A stretch of 64,000 nt of DNA, taken from NCBI RefSeq assembly GCF_024586455.1, contig NC_065923.1, positions 68,173,076 through 68,237,075 on the forward strand, in the 5' to 3' direction. The notes beneath the pieces were generated by a model that did not search any database, had not been told where the DNA came from, and was given only the letters and a program-made list of their open reading frames with translations. Positions 25,601 through 40,600 of this stretch are shown one piece after another. The position numbers and the translations under genes were made by a program. Origin of the DNA: Bactrocera neohumeralis (taxonomy: Eukaryota; Arthropoda; Insecta; Diptera; Tephritidae). Within the stretch, counting starts at the first letter, position 1. Every line of letters starts with the position of its first letter.

Positions 25601-28600
25601 AATAAACATTTTTATGCATCGATGTTAAATGAAAATCCAATCAGTTATATTAAACCAATATTCAAGGTGTTTCACAAGTTCACAAATCGAAAAAATGTGA
25701 TCCAGCCAATTCAATTAGCTAAAGTGTTTCATAAGTTCAATTTCATGATTTGAATTAATAGTTTCACAAGTTCATAAGCAATTATTTATAGCTTTGAAGC
25801 AAATCTGCTTTACATAGATATTGCCATAGTTGAGGAGTTCCATGTATTCATATGTAGGATCGTTTAATCATCTGTGTTCAGTTCGATATCGAAAGTCAAT
25901 CACAGAGAGTTCTTATCACAGAGAGAGCGTTCTTACCACACTTTACTCATGCCTTAAGAGTGGATAATAAAACTAAAACTTCCTTATTGAGGAGAGATAG
26001 GTATAGTTTTAAAAAATATATTTTTGTTTAAGGACTTCATTTCTAGTATAGTCTTAAAATATGGCTTTCAGCTTGCAAACATATTATCATTTTGATCCAA
26101 TCCAATCAGTTATATTAAACCAATAATAAAGGTATTTTACAAGTTCACAAATCGAAAATATATGCTCCAGCCAATTTTTAACAAGTTCAAATAGACGAAT
26201 TCAATTGGCTAAGGTGTTTCACTAGTTCACATATAGAAAAACTTAGAGTTATCCACTGTTTCACAAATCCAGTTCTACGAGTTCAATTATTTAAGGTGTT
26301 TCACAAGTTCACAAATACAAAATCTTTGAGCTGACCGGTGTTTCACAAGTTCATTATAGGAATTTAATTACATAAGCGTTTCACAAGTTCAATTTGACGA
26401 CTTTACTTTTTTGAAGCGTTTCATAAGTTCACTAGCAATATATATTCTTAATTAAGAGATATACTTAGATCTGTATTAGTTCTGTGCAATATTGTAAATT
26501 AATTAAGTGCAAAGGCAATTTAACCTTTAGAGGTTATTGAACTGTTTTCACTCTGCGTGTATATTTGCAATGAGAGGTAGAGCGTAAGAGAAATATTTTG
26601 AGCTAATAGTCAATTACTGGCTATACTAGGAACTCATAAATTCCCATAAGAAACGATAATTAGTAAAAAAAAATAAAATTAAAATAAATAAAATAAAATA
26701 AATTAAATTAAATTATACTTAATTAAATAAATATAATAAAAAAAAAATAAAATAATAATAAAATTAATTAAAATAAATTAAACTACATAAAATTTAATTA
26801 AATTAAATTAAACCAAATTAAATAAATTTAAACTACATTAAAATAAATCAATAAATAAAATACAAAAAATAAAATAAAATAAAATAAGATAAATAAAAAT
26901 TACATAAAAAGAAATAAATATTCTTATAACAGAACAAAAAATCCCCATTCTAACATAATATTAAATAATGTAAAATAACTTAACATAATATAATGTAGCA
27001 CAAAGTTACATTACTTTACATAAAATTAAACGAAATGGTATCTAATGGAGTGTAATAAATAAAAAAAAGCTAAACAAAAAAAGTATAAAAATATAAAATT
27101 AAGTAAAAAAATGTTTTTCCGTGCGGAAAAACTACAACGAAACGGTGTTAGTGGTGAAAGAAAAGTAGTGGCATGAAATGAAAAACAATGTAGTGAAAAG
27201 CAACGCAGCAATAACAACAAAAATAGCTACTGAAGATTACCGTCCAAATAAAATGAAAACGTAGAAAGAAGAAAAAAAAATATATAATTAAGAGTGGCTA
27301 AAAAGTTTATTGTGCCGAACTGCCAGCCACACGCCAACAAATGCCACTCAATTTCGCATTGAAAAATCATTAAAAAAAATGGAAAATACGAAAGTGAGCA
27401 TCACAACACAGAAATCAAGAGGCAATCAACAAGAAAGCCATACTACAGCGCTGAAAAACAAAAGCGGAAAAGTAGTTATTTATACAGTAGTTATTTATAG
27501 GCATTCATACCAATACATATTTATGTGTAAAGCAATTCGCAATATGGAAATTTCCACCATATCTGCGGAGATGCATCAATGCGGCGTAATGTGAAAGTGG
27601 GTGAGAAAAATTTAGCGTGCTAATGCTGAAATAATGAAAGGCAAAACAAAAAACATTCGAAACGGTAGCAACAGCTGGTTGAAGCTGAGCGATTCACTTT
27701 TTTCCGCTTGTGTTTGCATGATTTTTTTGTGAAAATGGAATGCGCGATGAATTGAAATGATAGGCGCGCTATCAAGCCAGATGCTGCAAAATCATGTATA
27801 CGTATGTACACTTGTAAGTGGCTGAAAGTGAATTTTTATAATGTAGTTAGTATTAGTTGAGCTTAACGGTATGGTAATTTGTTGCGATTTTTCTAATTAA
27901 ATCGTTTTTTAGGTGAAAATGTATGTTTTGTTAGATTTAGTAAATTAAAAGTTTTCTTTATATTTTTTTGTTTTTGAGTTTTACAAAAAATTTAGCAAAT
28001 CGATGGAGTTAAAGGCAAAACAAAATGATGCAAGTGGTGTATGAGTAAAATTTTTTTAAACTCGAAGTCATACAAGTTGAAAATTGGCAACGATGCAAAA
28101 TGATGTACGCGGCGTATGAGTAAAATTTTTTTCTAATTTGATGTCATATAAGTTGAAAATTGGCAACGTTGCAAAATTATGCACGTGGCGTATGAATAAT
28201 ATGTTATTCAAATCGAAGACAAGTTGAAAATTGACAACGTAGGTCGAAATACGAGACATTTTAATGTTACTTTTTTTTTTAAATTCGAATTAGAACATAA
28301 CTATAAAAGGTGTGGCGTGAAATGTTTTATTGGCGCGGATTTTATAGTTACCGTTACTATAACTTCGAAAAAAGCGAATATCTTCATTTTGTTTACGCGC
28401 ATTTGGTATATCATATATGAGACGCCTGAATATAAGACCTACCTGACCATATAAATAGTGAATTTGTCTACGCGGTTCATACATATCATTTATTTAAAGC
28501 AGCTTACAAGACCTCAAAAAAGATTCCAAAATTCTGTTTTATTTCTTAAATGGATTCTACATACGTCAAAAAATGACGTCCTAGGTAGTAATTAGTTCCG

Positions 28601-31600
28601 AAATATGAGATTTTGAACTGGGCACATATTGGTTGGATATCCTTGTTTGGAAAACTTATTTATTTGAGAAGGTATCTTCACCAAATTTGGCATAAATTAT
28701 AATACAAGGTATCGCTTTAATCTCCGAAAAAATTGTTCAGATCGGAAAGCTATGGCATATAGTTACCATACAAACTACTCGGCCAACTCAAGTCCTTATA
28801 TGGAAAACTTGTTTATTTGAAAAGGTACTTTCAGGAAATTTGGCATAGATAATTTCTCAAAACATAGCTATAATATCGGTAGATATTGTTCAGATCGGAC
28901 TACTATAGCATATGGCTGTCATACAAATAATTCAGTAAAATTCAACTCCTTGTATGGCAAACTGGTTTATTTGACAAGTTACTTTCACGAAATTTGGCAT
29001 AGAGTATTACCCAAAAATCGCCATAATCTCCTAAAATATTGTTCAGATCGGACAACTACAGCAAATAGCTGCCACATGAACTAATCGGCCAACTCAAGTC
29101 CTTGTTTGGGAAACTTGTTTATAGAAAAAGATATTTAAAAGTTACATATAAGCCAATAATTAAAAAATCACCATATTTTCCATAAAAATCTCTCACACTC
29201 TCTGCAAAACTAGCACACATGTTTCTCAAAAATTTCCTAGCGACCCTCTAATTAAGCTCACTGCTGCCCATTTCCGCAAATCGCTGCCCATAATAATTAT
29301 GAACACAAAATATTGTAAATACAAACATATCGGTCGAATTTATTTTTATAACCAATAATTCAACAAAAACAAATCACCAGACCGTCAACCAGCCAACCGG
29401 CAATACGTTGCGGTTCGGCTCCGAACATGTTGCCTTGCACAACGAACCGCAGCACGCAGCAAGCAAGTTAGCTTTCGAAGCTTCAAGCTTTTTAACTGCT
29501 TTTAATTTATTTGCCAATGTTGTTATTGTTGTTTCTGCTATTTTCATTGTGTCAGCGTTGTTGGCTTAAACCCGCCTCGCAACGTTCAGCTCAAACGAAT
29601 GCGTTCGCATATTTTAGTGTCGAGTTTGCGGCAAAGCGAAATGGTTGCGTGTGGATTGCGGGTTTAACGTGCGCGGTAAACGAAGTCGTGAGCGTTTTGG
29701 AAGCGAAAAAATAAAAAAAAAAAAAATAAATAAGTGAATTGTAGAACTCTCAAGCGGGCGGCAAAACGTGACCAATATTTTTATATAATTGTTTGGTGTA
29801 AGATTTGCGGGAAATTTGGCGCGGCGGCGGAAAAGTGTGAGAACTCGCCGGCAAATAAACAAAATCAATTGCGAATTTAACCAAACAAAGCAAATTATTT
29901 ATATAATACGCTACACCTAAGTGCTGTGTGCGTGAAATATTAAGCAAATACAAGAAAAAGTTATTAGTGACGCCAGATTTTGCCGAAATCGCTGAAAGTA
30001 AAAACGAAAGTAGGTCTAATAAGATTTTCTGCGTCTGTTTGTGTTATTGCTATTAATGTTGTTGTTATTGTCTTTGTTATTATAGTTTTTGTTTGTTATG
30101 TCTGCAAAAATGTATGTGTAGCAGTGTTGTTGTTGTGTCGGCTTTTTAGCTTCCTGTCGCGCGCCTCAGTGTCTGAAATGTTATTTTTATTTTGTGCAAA
30201 GCCGGAAGCATAGTAAATGCGTTAACTGTTATTCTTTTATGGTTTATTTTTTCGCTATGACAAGCGAAAGTAAATTTTCATAAATCCATAAAGAATGATA
30301 TATGATAAACAGTGGTATTAAAAGAATTTTTCTAAATAATAAAAAAATTAAAGATAATTGTTTTAAAAGAAATATTTCTAAATATTAAACAAATTGAAAA
30401 AAATAGATTTTTTAAGAATAATAAAAAAATAAAAGTTCTAAATAATAAAAAAATTTATAAAAATATTTGTTAGCAATAAACAAATAACACAAACATATTT
30501 CTAAATATTGATAAAAAATTAAATAAATCGTTTTTTTAGAAACACTAAAAAATAATACAAATTTCGAGAAAATGTGCAAAATTATAGTGATTATTGAAAG
30601 ATGATGGAAAAATTTTGCATTAAATGCTTTGAAAATATATTTTCATAGTTAAAAGCAAACAAAATGTAAAATATTAAAATGAATAACTCAAAAAAGTTAA
30701 TGATAAATTATATAAAGTTTTAAATATGAAAAAAATCGTATGAAAATGCCTTTAAAGTAAAAACAAAAAATAAAATTATACAAAAATATAAATTTAAATT
30801 TATGTATAATAATTAGTTTAAAAAACATGTTTGTTTAACAATGAAACATTACCGAGTTTGAATAAAAAATGTGCTAAGAAAAAAATAATGCAAAAAAAAA
30901 TAAAAATTTTAATATGAAAATAACAAAGTTTAAAATATATTTCTTTGAAACCGAAATAAAAATAATTAGTTTAAAAACCAAATCAAACTAAAGAAAAATA
31001 TCAAACTTTGAATAAAAAATTAAATGAAAATTTTTTTTTTAATCAAAAAAAAAAATGAAATTTTATTTAAAATAAAATGTGTTAATTAGCTGGAAAATTA
31101 TTAAATTTAAAATAAATATTTTTAAAACAAAAAGATTTTTTAATACAAATTAGATACATTTAAAAAATCTATATAATTTTCATTAAAAAAACAACCAAAA
31201 ATAAAATTTGAAAATCAATTGTACTAAGATCAAAATTAATGAGTTGGAAAATTATCGAGCTTTTAATATAAAAATTATAAATTTTAAAACAAATGTTTAA
31301 AAGAAAAATTTAAATATAAAAATAAAATTTAAAAAAAATATTTAAAAAAATAATAATAAAAATAAAATAAACTTAAAAAAAGGCATAAATTTGTAAAAAT
31401 TATTAAAATTAAAACCAAATGCTAAGAAAAATAGTTTGAAAACAAAAATTGAAATACAAACACAACACTTAAAAAAAGAACTTAAAAAATATTATGAAAA
31501 ATAATAAACTTTTAATATAAAAATAATAAAGTTGAAAATAAAATTCTTTAAACCCGAAAAAAATTTTACAACAAAAAATAAAAAAGTGAACTTAGAAAAA

Positions 31601-34600
31601 TACATAACATTGATTAACAAAAAATTTAAAATTTAAAAGAAATAAAATAAAACACTAGAAAAAAGAGATGATAAAATAGAATATTACCAACTTTATTTAT
31701 AATAAATTTCAAAAAACAAAATTATGAGATATTGAAAAAATTCAACCTTTAATATAAAAATAATAAAATTAATTATAAAAATAATAAAATTAAATATAAA
31801 AGTAATAAAATTAAATATAAAATTTTTAAAAATAAGATTGAAAATTATCGACTTTGATTAAATAATCTCAAAAAAATTATCAAAACAAAATTGAAAATAA
31901 AATTCTTAAGAACTGAATTTTTTTTTGCTAACAAAACATAAATAAAGAAATTATAGAAATTCAAAACATTTGCATAAAATAAAATTTATATATAAAGGAA
32001 TAGGTGTTGATTGAATAGAAAACTATCGGCCTTAATTAAGAAAAAAAATGCTAAAGTAATATGCAAAGCATTAAGTTTTTAAAATAAAAATAATTAAATT
32101 TGAAATAAATTTAAAAAAGCTGGAAAAAATAAATAAATTACCCCAGAAACATGGACAATACTTGCGTAGAAAAACAAAAATTGAAATATAAAAGAAATAT
32201 AATGAAAAACAAAAACGTGTGAAATTCAATTAAGATAATTATTTTTTAATACTTTGCGTTTATAAACCACATTTAATTTTTTTTAATTTTTTTAATTTTT
32301 ATATAAATTTTCATAATATTTTTTTTTTTTAATTTATTCTTAATAAAGTCAGTAATATTATACTAAGAATAAATTACAAGAAAAAATATGAAAGCCTATT
32401 AAACTTTTTATATAAAAATTAAAACAAAAGTCAAAATTTGTTTAAAAACGCAAAATATTAAAAAAAATTATGTTGTCTGCATTTCACTTTAGATAAGTTT
32501 TTATTTATTAAAAAATGCCAAAAAAGTGTCGTGAAATTATACCCGAAATTGTCGCTGAGTTTTTGAGAAATCGAGCTGAAATTGTGCACACATCCTCTTC
32601 TCTTCACGCAGCTGTTCATTTGTCGGAATTGCTGATATCGGTATATAACATATAGCTGTCATACAAACTGAACGATCAAAATTAAGTTCTCGAATGGAAA
32701 ACTTTTTCATTTGACGAGATGTCTTTACGAAAATTGGAACATATTACTGCCTAAGACTGCTCTACAATTTCTGAACAAATTGTTAAGATCGGACTACTAT
32801 AGCGTATAGCGGCCATACAAACTAATCTTTAAAAATAGCTACTTGTTTGGAAACTTGTTTATTTGTTTAGAGTATTACAGCTTCAGTGAATTCAATGGTT
32901 TTTCGAATTTTATAAAAAACAGCATTTTATTTGTTATAATTTTTTTTTATAGAAATAGAGGTAGTAAACAATAAATCATTTAACAATTGAATATAAAGCT
33001 ATTTTTCGTTTAATTTTCCATGCTTTGTGTTTCTGCAAACGATTTACCAAATTTTCAAAACTTAATTTTTGTTGCAAACAGTTTAGCAGCTCTTCATCTA
33101 TAAAAATCCATTGTTAGTTGTGCCAAATATTTCTTTTGGAGTTTTGTTACGCCTTAATGACTACGACAAAATGCAAACAGCAAAAAATTAAACAAACCCC
33201 ATATGCGGGCTAAAAGAAGAAAAAATAAAAAAAAAAAAAAAAAATTCAAAAAAAAAAAGTCACAAAAATACAAAAACACGAAGTAAAAAAGCGCAACTCA
33301 TCATTAATGACTGACACCCCGCTGCGTCGGCGCCTCTGCATTGCCGTTTTTTGCACGCCCGTGCGCGCTGCTGCATTTACCTTATGTATGTACAAGCTTT
33401 TGCAAATGTATATGTATGTATATATATGCTGTTGCTAACATATGCACACACATACATATGTATGTATGTTTGTTTGTATATGTGCGAAAGTCGCGCTTCA
33501 ATTTCTTGCGCTGCCATCGGCATCGCCGCTGCATTGCGAATTGATTTTCGGCTGTGAAATGTAAAAATTAGTTGTGTGTAAGCCAAAGCAAAAAGAAAAG
33601 GTGATAAAAATAAACAAAATGAAATAAAATTATACAATATTATAAAAGTAATTTGGCTGCCTTTAGCAACATATGAGCGACGAAATGAAATTAAGACAAA
33701 GGTGTTAAAGACTAGATTTGGAGTAGACCGTGTAAAAATTGTGGAAAAATTAACAAAAACAAGTAAAAACATTTACTTAGGTGCTAATACCCTTCACAGC
33801 TGCATTTCTTATAACATAAAAGTGTATAAAACGACATTTAGCTTGATTTTGTGCGTTCTATTTGTATGGTAGCTATATGCTATAGGGGTTTGATCTAGAA
33901 AATTTCTTGAGGAATTATGACCTTGTCCTAGAAAATGATCTGTGCTGAAACTCGTGAAAATATCTTGTGAAATAAAAAAGTTTTCCATACTAGAACTTGA
34001 TATTGATCGGTCAGTTTGTATGACAGCTATGTGCTAGAGTCGTCCACTATCGTTGATTCCGACAAATGAGCAGCTTCTTTGAAAGAAAAGTTCGTGGGCA
34101 AAATTTCGGATCATTTCCCCAAAACGTTGACACTTTTGTGAATAAGATAGTTTTCTATTGAAAGTTTCATCAACTTGTTCATGTTAATTTTTCGAAAGGC
34201 CGTTATTGTAAATTGGTCTGAATCTTCAACAAACCTGTTTTGATATGTAAGAATATACATATAAAAACTTATAGGACTACTTTTTTGACTCATTTCTCTT
34301 GACAAACTTTGGCAATGCATCATAAGTTCCAAAAAATTTCTTTAACAGCGCTGAAGGTCGCTCTTGATTTCTACGAATGTACATATTTCCATACTCAAAC
34401 ATACCTAAAAGTACTGACATATGAGCATATGTAGTACATACATATAATATGTACAAAAAAACCGAAAATAACTTGTTAAAGAATATGATAAATGCGAAAC
34501 TAATTATATAGAAAATTGTTAACACACTTTCATTCACACATGTATGTATGTGCATATGCAGACATAAATATAGTTATTTCTATGCGGAAAAAGTTTTATG

Positions 34601-37600
34601 CCTTTTTGCGTGCCGCAATTTCACCGTCAGCACAATGTGTTACTTCGTAACACCAACAATGCTTTATAGTGCGTTAAAACAGACATTTGCGTGGACAGAA
34701 AACAAGAACAAAAGTGGCAAAAAGCTGAAATGTAATCACAATGGCAGAAGCTGTGTTTATGAGTATAGTCAACTATGCTTTAATGCATATACGTACGTAC
34801 ATATGTATGTACATATAGTATAAATGTATATCAGAGCATGAAAGCGCTGATGATCGAAATTGTTTGAAAATAAATATACTAAAAATAAAATTTAAATATT
34901 AAATAAAATGGTAAGAGTGATAAAATAAGATTAGACAATAATTAAAATTATTGTTTTAATATTATTAATATTAATTAAAATAATATTTAAAATTAATTTA
35001 AAAAAATTATTAAAAAAAAATATTAATAAATGATTAAAAAATTAAAAAATATATTAAAAAATTAAAAACTATAAACAAAATAGAAGTGATAAAATATAAT
35101 AAAAAGAAATTGAAATTGATGTAAATGGAAAAAGTAAAAAAAATAATAATAATAAAAAATAAAAATTTTAAAACTTAATTAAAAAAATTTAAGATGTTAT
35201 TAAAAAAATTTATTTAAAAAATGATAAAAGAATAAAAAAATAATAAAGGAAAAACGTTATAAAAAAATAATATAACACAATTATATAGAATATAAAATAT
35301 AAACTAAAGTAAAGTAATATACAAAAAAGAAATTAAAAAATTATGAAGAAAAAAATTATATAAGGATTAAAAATAATAAATTAAATACAAATGATAAAAT
35401 GTAATTAAAAAAAAATAAAAAATTAATAAACAACAATAATAAAAAATTAAAAAAAAAAATTAAAAATAATTTAAAAAAAATTAAAAATTGCTACTAAATA
35501 AAAACCAATAAATAATGCAATAATAAAAAAATTAAAACTTAATTCAACAAACTAAAGATATTATTAAAAATATATATTTAATTATTATAAAAATAATTAT
35601 ATAAATATAAAATATAAAAAAAAATAATATAAAAAAAAAATTTTAAATTATAAAGAAAAAAATATATATAAGAATTAAAAAATAATAAATTAAATACAAA
35701 TGATAAAATGTAATTAAAAAAATTAAAAAAATAAACAACATTCGATAAAAAATAAAAAAAAAAAAATAAAAAAATTACTAATAAATAAAAACCAATAAAA
35801 AATCACATTTGAATTAAAAGCAATAAATAGAATAAAAGTGATAAAATTTAATAAAAAAAAATTAAAGAGCATGTGCATAAATGAGAATTATTCACACAAC
35901 GAAGAGAAAAATTTACATATATGTACATACATATGTAAGAAAAAACCACAATTATTACAACATACATATGTAAATATTCTATGTGTATATGCATATACAC
36001 ACACAAAATAATCCTATAATAAATATATCCAAAGATATCAACTCCATTCTGTCAAAATGAGATAAAACGCGAGAATAAACTGTATATACATATGTATGTA
36101 TATTACTTTGATCACGTTGTGAGTGCAAGTGAGTACAATGTGCAAATATACATATGTACATGTGTAAATATACTTATAACCTACATACGAGTATATATTC
36201 ACATAATTGACTGCATAAATAAAAGCACAATGAAAAAATGCATAAAAGTAAAACAAAGTTCCACAAATTAACTTTTTTGCTGCTAAAAGCTGCTGAAGCA
36301 AAAACGAATGATAAAAATTCAATAAAAAATATGTATGCACTCCTATACGAAGTGCTTATGCCTCAACACGCGCGTAATTAGTTTAATTGTCAGGCTACGT
36401 GCCGTGAAAGTGTAACTAATTTTGTGGTGCGTAACTAATGTAATGCCACACAAAAAATGTGCAAAGAAAATAGCAAAAATTAAATATAAAAACAAAATAA
36501 AATAAAATGAAAATGCGCATAGAAAAACAAAACATATGTATATGTATATAAAAGTGTTTAAAACTATAATAAAACATAAATATATATAAAAAAAATAATA
36601 TATCACAAAAAATATTGAAGTATAACAAAAAATATTAAAAAAAAATATAAAATATAAAAAAAATATATTTAAAAATGAGAAAAATATTAAATAAAGAAAC
36701 AAAAAAAATTATAACAAATTACATAACTAAAAAATGTATATTAAAAATAAAACATTAAAAAAAAAAAAAAATATATAAAATAGTATGTAACTAAAAAAAT
36801 ATTAAACTATAAAAAAAATGATATATAAAAAAATAAAATATAAAAAAAATATAAAAAAAAATATAAAAAAAAACATAAAATGTCCAAAAATGTGTTTACA
36901 TAATAAAAAAAATTACAAAAAAAAGTAAAAATAATATATAAAATATATAGGAAATATAAAAATAAATAAAAATAAATATATATAAAAAGTACATGTAAAC
37001 ATATAACAAAAAAATTTATTTAAAAATTATAAAAAGTGTGAAAATGTATTAACACAATTAAAAAGAAAAAATTTAAAAATGAAGAAAAAATACACAATAT
37101 ATTAAAAACAAAAATATAAAAAAAAATATTTTGAAAATTTTTTAAAAGTCTAAAAATGTAAATACATAATTAAAAAGTAAAACTAAAAAAATTGTATAAC
37201 AAAAAATACAAAATAAAATATATATAGAAATATATGAAAAATTTGTTAAAATATATAAAATTATAAAAAATAATAATAAAAACTTGACATTATTTTAAAA
37301 AATTATAAAATCTTTAGAATTGTTTTTACACAATTAAAAAGTAAAAATTAAAATATAAAGACAATTATATAAAAAAAAATGTAATCAAAAATATAATAAA
37401 AATAATAACAACAAAAAAATGTATAAAAAGTCTAAAAATAATTACACAAATCAAAAGTAAAACAATCAAAAAGTCAAGAAAAATATCCGAATGGTTTTCA
37501 TGACTCTCCTCCTTTGTGTCTTTTGGTTAGACTGTGCGTATGAGCAATATCTTGTTCAGCAACATAGTGAACATTACATGTGTAACAGCGAATGTTAACG

Positions 37601-40600
37601 CTCTGCAAAGTGAACTGTATTGGAATTTTATGTAATATGGCTACTAATCGGCCACAACTAATCGCCTATACCGTCAAGTCCATTATATTGTTTTGAAAAT
37701 CTAATAAAGCAGTTTACTGCATACATAGAGTTAAGTAGAGTAGAGAACCCGAATATTGTCTGTACTGTCATATTAATTTGTATAGCTTTAAAACAATTTT
37801 TATGTACAAGAAGGTACATGCAACGCTATTGATTTTCTTTTACCAAAAAAAAAAAAAACAATTTAGTAGTTAAATAAATTTAAAGAAGCCGTGGGAATTG
37901 TTTAAAGCATCTTTTCTCAGACGTTCTTAAATATACTAATCACTACGCCTTCTAAGTTTAATACCGAATTCTCGAAATGAGGCATGAAATGTCCTTGACT
38001 GTTCGGTGCTAACATAAAATACTGCTACTATCCGATTTTCTGCTTAATATTAGTTACAAAGTGTATATCTCTTCAGAAGAAGCAGCACCTTACAAACTTA
38101 ATTCTTAACCCAGATCTCTTTCATCTGACAAATTTCCCATATTTCCATTCAAATTACGCCTCTAATTATATTGGTTAGTGTGCAATCACAGCAATTTATA
38201 AAAGTTACTTATTTTCAAACCAAAAAAAAAAAAAAAATTAAATTTCACTATGTCATGATTTGATTACAAAATTGATATAGACGAATAAATCACAAAAAAA
38301 AATTTTTTTTTCCGAAAAATATATGTATATAAAAGCTCATAATCATCTAGTTGGTCAATATTTATCTCTACTGTTATCATAGCATTATCTAATAACGGTA
38401 CTTTAAGTTAATACGTGAACTAACAAATTAATAATCACAAGTGTCATACATATGTACCTACATATGTATATTTGTAGATAACGGTTATCAAAAGATACTA
38501 CAATAAAAGCAAACTCAGGCAGAAAAAACAAAGATTGATATGAAATCTTGGCAACAATATTCCTTTCACATTACTTTTTTATAGAAACAAATAAAATTCA
38601 AATGAAAGTTTTTTTAAGGGAGTAATTAAATTTATAAAAGAATTAAAAGAAAAGCAACAAAAATAAAAAAAGTTATAAAAAAAAATAAAAAAAACACAAA
38701 AATAAAAAAATTAAAACAATTTTAAAAAGTTTGAAAAAATTAAAAAATATAAGTGAATAACCCCAATAAAATCAATTAAATAACAAATTTTCCAAAAATT
38801 TAAGGAAATTAAAAAAAATACAGAATAAATAATATTTAGTGGTTCAAAAAAGCAAAAATAAATAAAAAATAAAAAAACTAAACATTAAAAAAAATTAATA
38901 TTTTAAAAATATTACAAAATAAAAGCGAAAAAATAATCAAAAAATTATATAATAATTAAAAAAAGTAAGAAAAACTTAATAAAATTAATTAATTTACAAA
39001 ATTTCAAAATTAAAGAATAAAACAAATTTATTTATTTAAAAAAAATCAAATGAAAGCTAATAATAAAAAATTAAAAAAAAAGAAATAAAATAAATTTGAA
39101 AAAATAAAAAACAATTAAAAAACTTAAAAAAGATAAAGGTAAAAAAAAAATAAAAAAAAATTACGATTACAAAAAATTAAGAAAAAAATAATAAAATTAA
39201 TTAAATTATATATTTTGAAAAAATTTAAATAAATTAAAAAAATAAAGAATAAAAAAATTAAGTGATTCCATAAAAAAATCAAAAGCAAATTAAAAATAAA
39301 AATAAAAAAATGAAAGTGAAAAAAATTAATTACAAATAAAAAAAAATTAAAACAAAATTAGCTAAATTACAAATTTTCGAAAAAATTAAATAAATTAAAA
39401 AATAAATAAAATTTAGTGATTCCACAAAAATCAAAAATAAATTTAAAAAAAAATGAATAAAACAAAAAGTGCAATTAGCAACAGCTATTCGGAAAGACAA
39501 ATATTTTTTTATTATTTAGCAAAACAATAATTAAAAATAACAAAAAAGCAACAACAACAATTACAAAAATTACAAATCTTTACTAAACAAGATAATACGA
39601 CAGGCAATAACAACAAACCATTGCTAATAAAATTAGTTTCGACAATTACAACATTCAAAGCAATAACAAGAACTAATATACAACAAAAAACTAGAACAAT
39701 AACAAATACAATCATTTAACAAGAAATAATTAAAATTTTCAGGCAAAGTGATCACTTAAGCGCTAAATACGAAGCCAAAGAAAACTCAATTAAAAGCAAT
39801 AATTAATGCAATAACAAAGACTTTAAGCATGTGAACATATTAAGTGGCAATAAACAATTAATAAAAGGGAAATATTAAAAGTTTTCAAAACCGACAAAGG
39901 AATTGAAAAAATATAACAAAAAGTACAACAAAACATTAAAACAAAAGTTAAAATAAAAATTAAAAAAAAAAACACAACTAAAAAACCACCAACTTTTCAT
40001 ATTACAATTATATTCAATTAAATCTTCTACGCACACAATTTGTTAACAGCCATAACTGCCATCTGCAACAACAGTAATAACAACAACTAACTGCTAACAA
40101 GCGCCATCGCTGCCGTACTCACACAATTTGCAACTCCAACCTCAGCTGTCTGTCATATTTTTGCGGCTTAATTTGAGCAACGCTGCCGCGGGAGACACAA
40201 ATTAAAATTTGAATGTTGCCACATCGCTGGTGAAAAAAGTGTGTTGCCGCAAGTTGCGGCCGTAATTTGTGTTGAAAGCTTGACAACAAAGCGTTTTAAA
40301 ACTATTACTTATTTAAGTTGATTTTTTATTTGTCACCGTGTGCTACGTAACAGCAAGACGGACGCTTAAATGGATAATGATTATTTTCGTTTTGTACCGT
40401 ACGACCACAGTCACTTGAAGAAGTGCGTATACTTAATTTTATTTATTTACTTTACTTGGTATAATTTTGTGTGGGAAATAAGTGGTGGCTTTTTGCTTAA
40501 GCATAAATGGTTTTGGTTTTTGTTGTTTGAAATTATTTAACTAATTAATTTTTTTAATTATTATTTTTTTTGTAATTTTTAAAATATTTTTTTTTACATT

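Noticed and set aside
33341..33557. Overlapping open frames on both strands
   Set aside because: They are generated by the ATGTATGT microsatellite and its GC-richer flank.
36343..36702. 119-codon Phe/Tyr-rich minus-strand frame
   Set aside because: Pure product of A-rich low-complexity DNA.
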